A DNA stretch of 64,000 bases, taken from NCBI GenBank assembly GCA_020425125.1, contig JAGQRV010000018.1:70361-134360 (forward strand), given 5' to 3'. This document shows positions 61,984-64,000 of this stretch, one piece after another. How positions within the stretch are numbered: position 1 is the stretch's first letter; the number at the start of each line of letters is the position of its first letter. A model generated the notes under the pieces. It did not search any database. It was not told where the DNA came from and was given only the letters and a program-made list of their open reading frames with translations. Both the position numbers and the translations under genes were made by a program. The stretch comes from Paracoccaceae bacterium. GTDB taxonomy: Bacteria; Pseudomonadota; Alphaproteobacteria; Rhodobacterales; Rhodobacteraceae.

Positions 61984-62382
61984 ATGCCGAAACCCCGCGC
62001 CGCCCACCGCCAGAAGCCCGAGATCGGCCAGACGAAGACCGCGCGCATCGCCTATGAGCGGATGCTGCGGCACGTGCTGGAGATCGACTACGAAGGGCTG
62101 GTGCCCTATTACGACCTCTGCGAGATCATCCCGAAGGCCTGGGACACGCTGGAACAGGATATCGACGTCACCGAGAAGAAAGTGAAGGTCACGCTGCTGC
62201 TGGACGACAGCGTCGCCAAGTTCTTCCGCGCCCAGGGGCAGGGCTACCAGGCCCGCATCAACCGCGTGCTGGGCACTTTCGCGCAGATGAAGATCGCCGA
62301 GATCCGGCTCGCCGAGAAGCGGCTGGCGCGGATCCGCGAGGAGGAGGCGGAGCGGGTGCGGCGGGAGAGGGAGGGGCGGTAA
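61984..62382 (+). CDS. BrnA-antitoxin-like protein
   Basis: A 132-residue protein with a ribbon-helix-helix-like core, KVTLLLDDSVAKFFRAQGQGYQARINRVL, which resembles BrnA antitoxins. A helical N-terminal part and a basic, Arg/Glu-rich tail extend it beyond usual BrnA length. No BrnT toxin gene lies next to it on either side. It could be an orphan antitoxin or a DNA-binding regulator. It begins the accessory edge of the window. Confidence 0.65.
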   Translation: MPKPRAAHRQKPEIGQTKTARIAYERMLRHVLEIDYEGLVPYYDLCEIIPKAWDTLEQDIDVTEKKVKVTLLLDDSVAKFFRAQGQGYQARINRVLGTFAQMKIAEIRLAEKRLARIREEEAERVRREREGR

Positions 62383-62437
62383 GGGCTTGTGTTGGTAGTT
62401 GAATCACGCACCCTACGCTTATTGGGGGGAGGTGTTG

Positions 62438-62758
62438 ATGACGGTGAGACTGACGGAGATGCTGCCCGCGCTGGACCCAGCGCGCCGGGCGCGGATCGAG
62501 GCAGAGGCGGAGCGATTGGAGGACGAATACCGGACGCTGCAGCAGTTGCGGAAGGCGCGGGAGTTGACCCAGACCCAGATCGCCGAGTCGCTGGGCGTGC
62601 GGTAGGCCAGCGTCGCGCAGATGGAGAATCGCAGCGACCTGATGCTGTCGACGCTTCGGAGCTACGTTGAGGCGATGGGCGGAGAATTGCGGCTGACAGT
62701 GAGCTTTCCGGGGCAGCGGGAGGTAGAGTTGGGTGGGTTTGGCAATGACGAGGCGTGA
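62438..62758 (+). pseudogene. XRE-family antitoxin with in-frame amber stop
   Basis: A helix-turn-helix protein related to HigA-type antitoxins. It reads well from MTVRLTEMLPAL through RKARELTQTQIAESLGVR, then hits TAG at 62603-62605. In the same frame it goes on as ASVAQMENRSDLMLSTLRSYVEAMGGELRL (given in pieces) to TGA at 62758. The TAG falls exactly where Gln is expected in the LGVRQASVAQ helix (CAG to TAG), so the HTH is broken. No intact toxin gene is adjacent. Confidence 0.75.
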
Positions 62759-62765
62759 GGGATGC

Positions 62766-62784
62766 GGTGGGCGGGAAGCCCACC
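62766..62784. repeat. Short palindrome GGTGGGC-N5-GCCCACC
   Basis: A perfect 7+7 bp inverted repeat followed by CTACA, just after the broken antitoxin. Sequences like this occur as scattered repeats in several proteobacterial genomes. Here it marks the switch from GC-rich to AT-rich DNA. Confidence 0.5.
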
Positions 62785-62849
62785 CTACACTTGCTATTGT
62801 AGCTGGATTCCCAAGAAACTAGTGGTTGTGTTGTATCTGTTGAAACCCA

Positions 62850-64000
62850 GTGGCCATGGAGGCTTTTTTGGAGAGCGATACGTCCTCGTACCAGCTAGAG
62901 GCAGATTCTGCAATTAGAGACTTGCTCCTTGAGTTCGAGTGCCAGCCGATCCTATTTGTCGGAAGCGGCTTGTCCAAGAGATATTTTGGCGCTCCGAATT
63001 GGTTAGAGTTGCTCGGGATAATTTTCGAAAGAACGGGAAAATCTAAGGAGGACTTCGAATATTACAGGCAAAAATTCAATAACGACCCGATTGAGATTGG
63101 CGATGTCTTGTCCGAAATTATTTTCGAGTAGGCCTGGGCCAAAGGAAGATCTGCATTTCCAAATGCCTATTTTTCCTCAGGGGCCGGAAAAGATTTATTC
63201 GTAAAGCGTCTCGTTTGCGAACATCTGAATGAGATTACCCCTGAATTGTCGACTATCTCGGACAAAAAGATCGTTGCCGAACTTGGTGATCTAGCGGCGA
63301 TCAAGCCACACGCAATTATTACTACAAATTACGATTGCTTCCTTGAGAAGGTATTTGATGGGTATGAGCCAATAATCGGGCAGACGATATTGCGCTATAA
63401 CACGAGTAGCTTCGGAGAGATTTTTCATATCCATGGCGACGTCTCGACGCCGGAATCTCTGGTTTTGACAAAGTCAGACTACGCCGATTGGAACATGAAG
63501 AAGAAATATGTTTCCGCAAAACTATTGACATACTTTGCTGAGCATCCAGTGTTCATCTTTGGGTATGGCCTCGGAGATCCCAACGTGAAGAGCATATTGA
63601 GGGACATTGGTGAGATCGTTGCAGATGATAGCGGTCTTATCCCAAATGTCTTTCATGTCGTATGGCGGCCAAGCCCCATAGAGAAGTTGCCACCTGACCA
63701 AGCCGTGTTTTCAGTGGATGGTAGGGAGTTTCGAATAAAAGCTATTCATACGGGTGATCTGTCTTGGGTATTCAGGGCGCTCAGAAGTAGAGCTGCTATT
63801 TCCTCAATAAATCCAAAGCTAGTTAGGGCGTTAGCTGCTCGCACTATGAAGCTTATACGGCACGATATCCCGTTCGGAGAGGTCCAGGTTAACTATGACG
63901 TCCTTGAACGTGTCGCTGACGAAAAAGACCACTTACCAAATCTTCTTGGGATTACCTCAGTTAGCAATCCAAATCAATCGCATCCTTTCACATTGACGCA
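62850..64000 (+). pseudogene. SIR2-domain protein, interrupted by TAG and cut by the window end
   Basis: Frame 62850 onward encodes a SIR2-like NADase domain: ILFVGSGLSKRYFG (NAD-binding loop), ITTNYDCFLE, IFHIHGDV (catalytic histidine) and FIFGYGLGDPNVK. A single TAG at 63129-63131 interrupts it after about 93 codons; the same frame then stays open for 869 bases to the window end with these motifs in it. The likely original residue is Trp or Gln. SIR2 proteins of this type often serve in anti-phage systems, where they deplete NAD+. The DNA is clearly AT-richer than the rest, suggesting recent transfer. The C-terminal part and any partner lie outside. Confidence 0.8.

Noticed and set aside
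62438-63131. Amber (TAG) recoding as sense in this genome
   Set aside because: Several complete housekeeping genes in the window stop with TAG, so the interruptions are better read as nonsense mutations.
1-64000. CRISPR arrays, tRNA or rRNA genes, intact insertion sequences
   Set aside because: No regularly spaced repeats, no tRNA-like cloverleaf and no transposase frames were noticed on reading the window.

Overview
The window comes from the chromosome of an alphaproteobacterium, almost certainly a member of the Rhodobacterales (Rhodobacteraceae). The DNA is very GC-rich, genes are densely packed with many 4-bp ATGA overlaps, and the content is typical of that group: acpS-lepB-rnc-era-DUF1491-recO, ubiA beside rsmE and gshA, an XrtD-type exosortase with its exopolysaccharide genes, a gene-transfer-agent head-spike protein, DnaE2, and YcjX/YcjF-like genes. 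These assignments come from reading the proteins; no database search was run.

Layout. 1-3.1 kb is the end of a cobalamin operon (3' part of cobL, cobI, a CbiG-CobJ fusion). 3.1-13.6 kb holds pyk, rpmI-rplT, a DnaE2 polymerase that lacks its C-terminal OB-fold region, a Na+/Ca2+ exchanger, and a membrane-protein locus containing a 223-bp hexanucleotide repeat and an in-frame ochre stop. 13.7-17.6 kb has a D-lactate dehydrogenase-type flavoprotein, znuC-znuB without znuA, and a rhomboid-phosphoesterase pair. 17.6-36.2 kb contains an exosortase/exopolysaccharide system in two arms: export protein, beta-barrel and XrtD on the left; BY-kinase, chain-length protein, ExeA-like ATPase, sugar transferase and TPR lipoprotein on the right. 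Between them sit uvrC, a pteridine-reductase-like SDR, a tiny zinc-ribbon protein, an S49 peptidase and an orphan GTA spike gene. 36.3-50.7 kb is mostly housekeeping (pgsA, moaD, moaE, ubiA, rsmE, gshA, truA, ycjX/ycjF-like, truncated haemoglobin). 51-59.8 kb runs from ileS through an AMP-forming acyl-CoA ligase to acpS-lepB-rnc-era-recO. 61.6-64 kb is an accessory edge with a BrnA-like protein, a broken XRE antitoxin and an AT-rich SIR2-domain gene interrupted by an amber codon.

How the genes work together. In the exopolysaccharide system a sugar-1-phosphate transferase starts the lipid-linked repeat. A Wzz-like protein, BY-kinase and ATPase control length and export. A Wza-like protein and a beta-barrel move the polymer through the outer membrane. 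XrtD probably processes VPLPA-CTERM proteins that must lie elsewhere. One inversion between about 22.7 and 36.2 kb would bring both arms together and place uvrC next to pgsA-moaD-moaE, the order I recall as common in alphaproteobacteria. The points most worth a second look are this inversion, the truncated DnaE2 with an SOS-box-like site, the orphan spike gene, the interrupted SIR2 gene, and the 570-bp divergent region at 32.3-32.9 kb.
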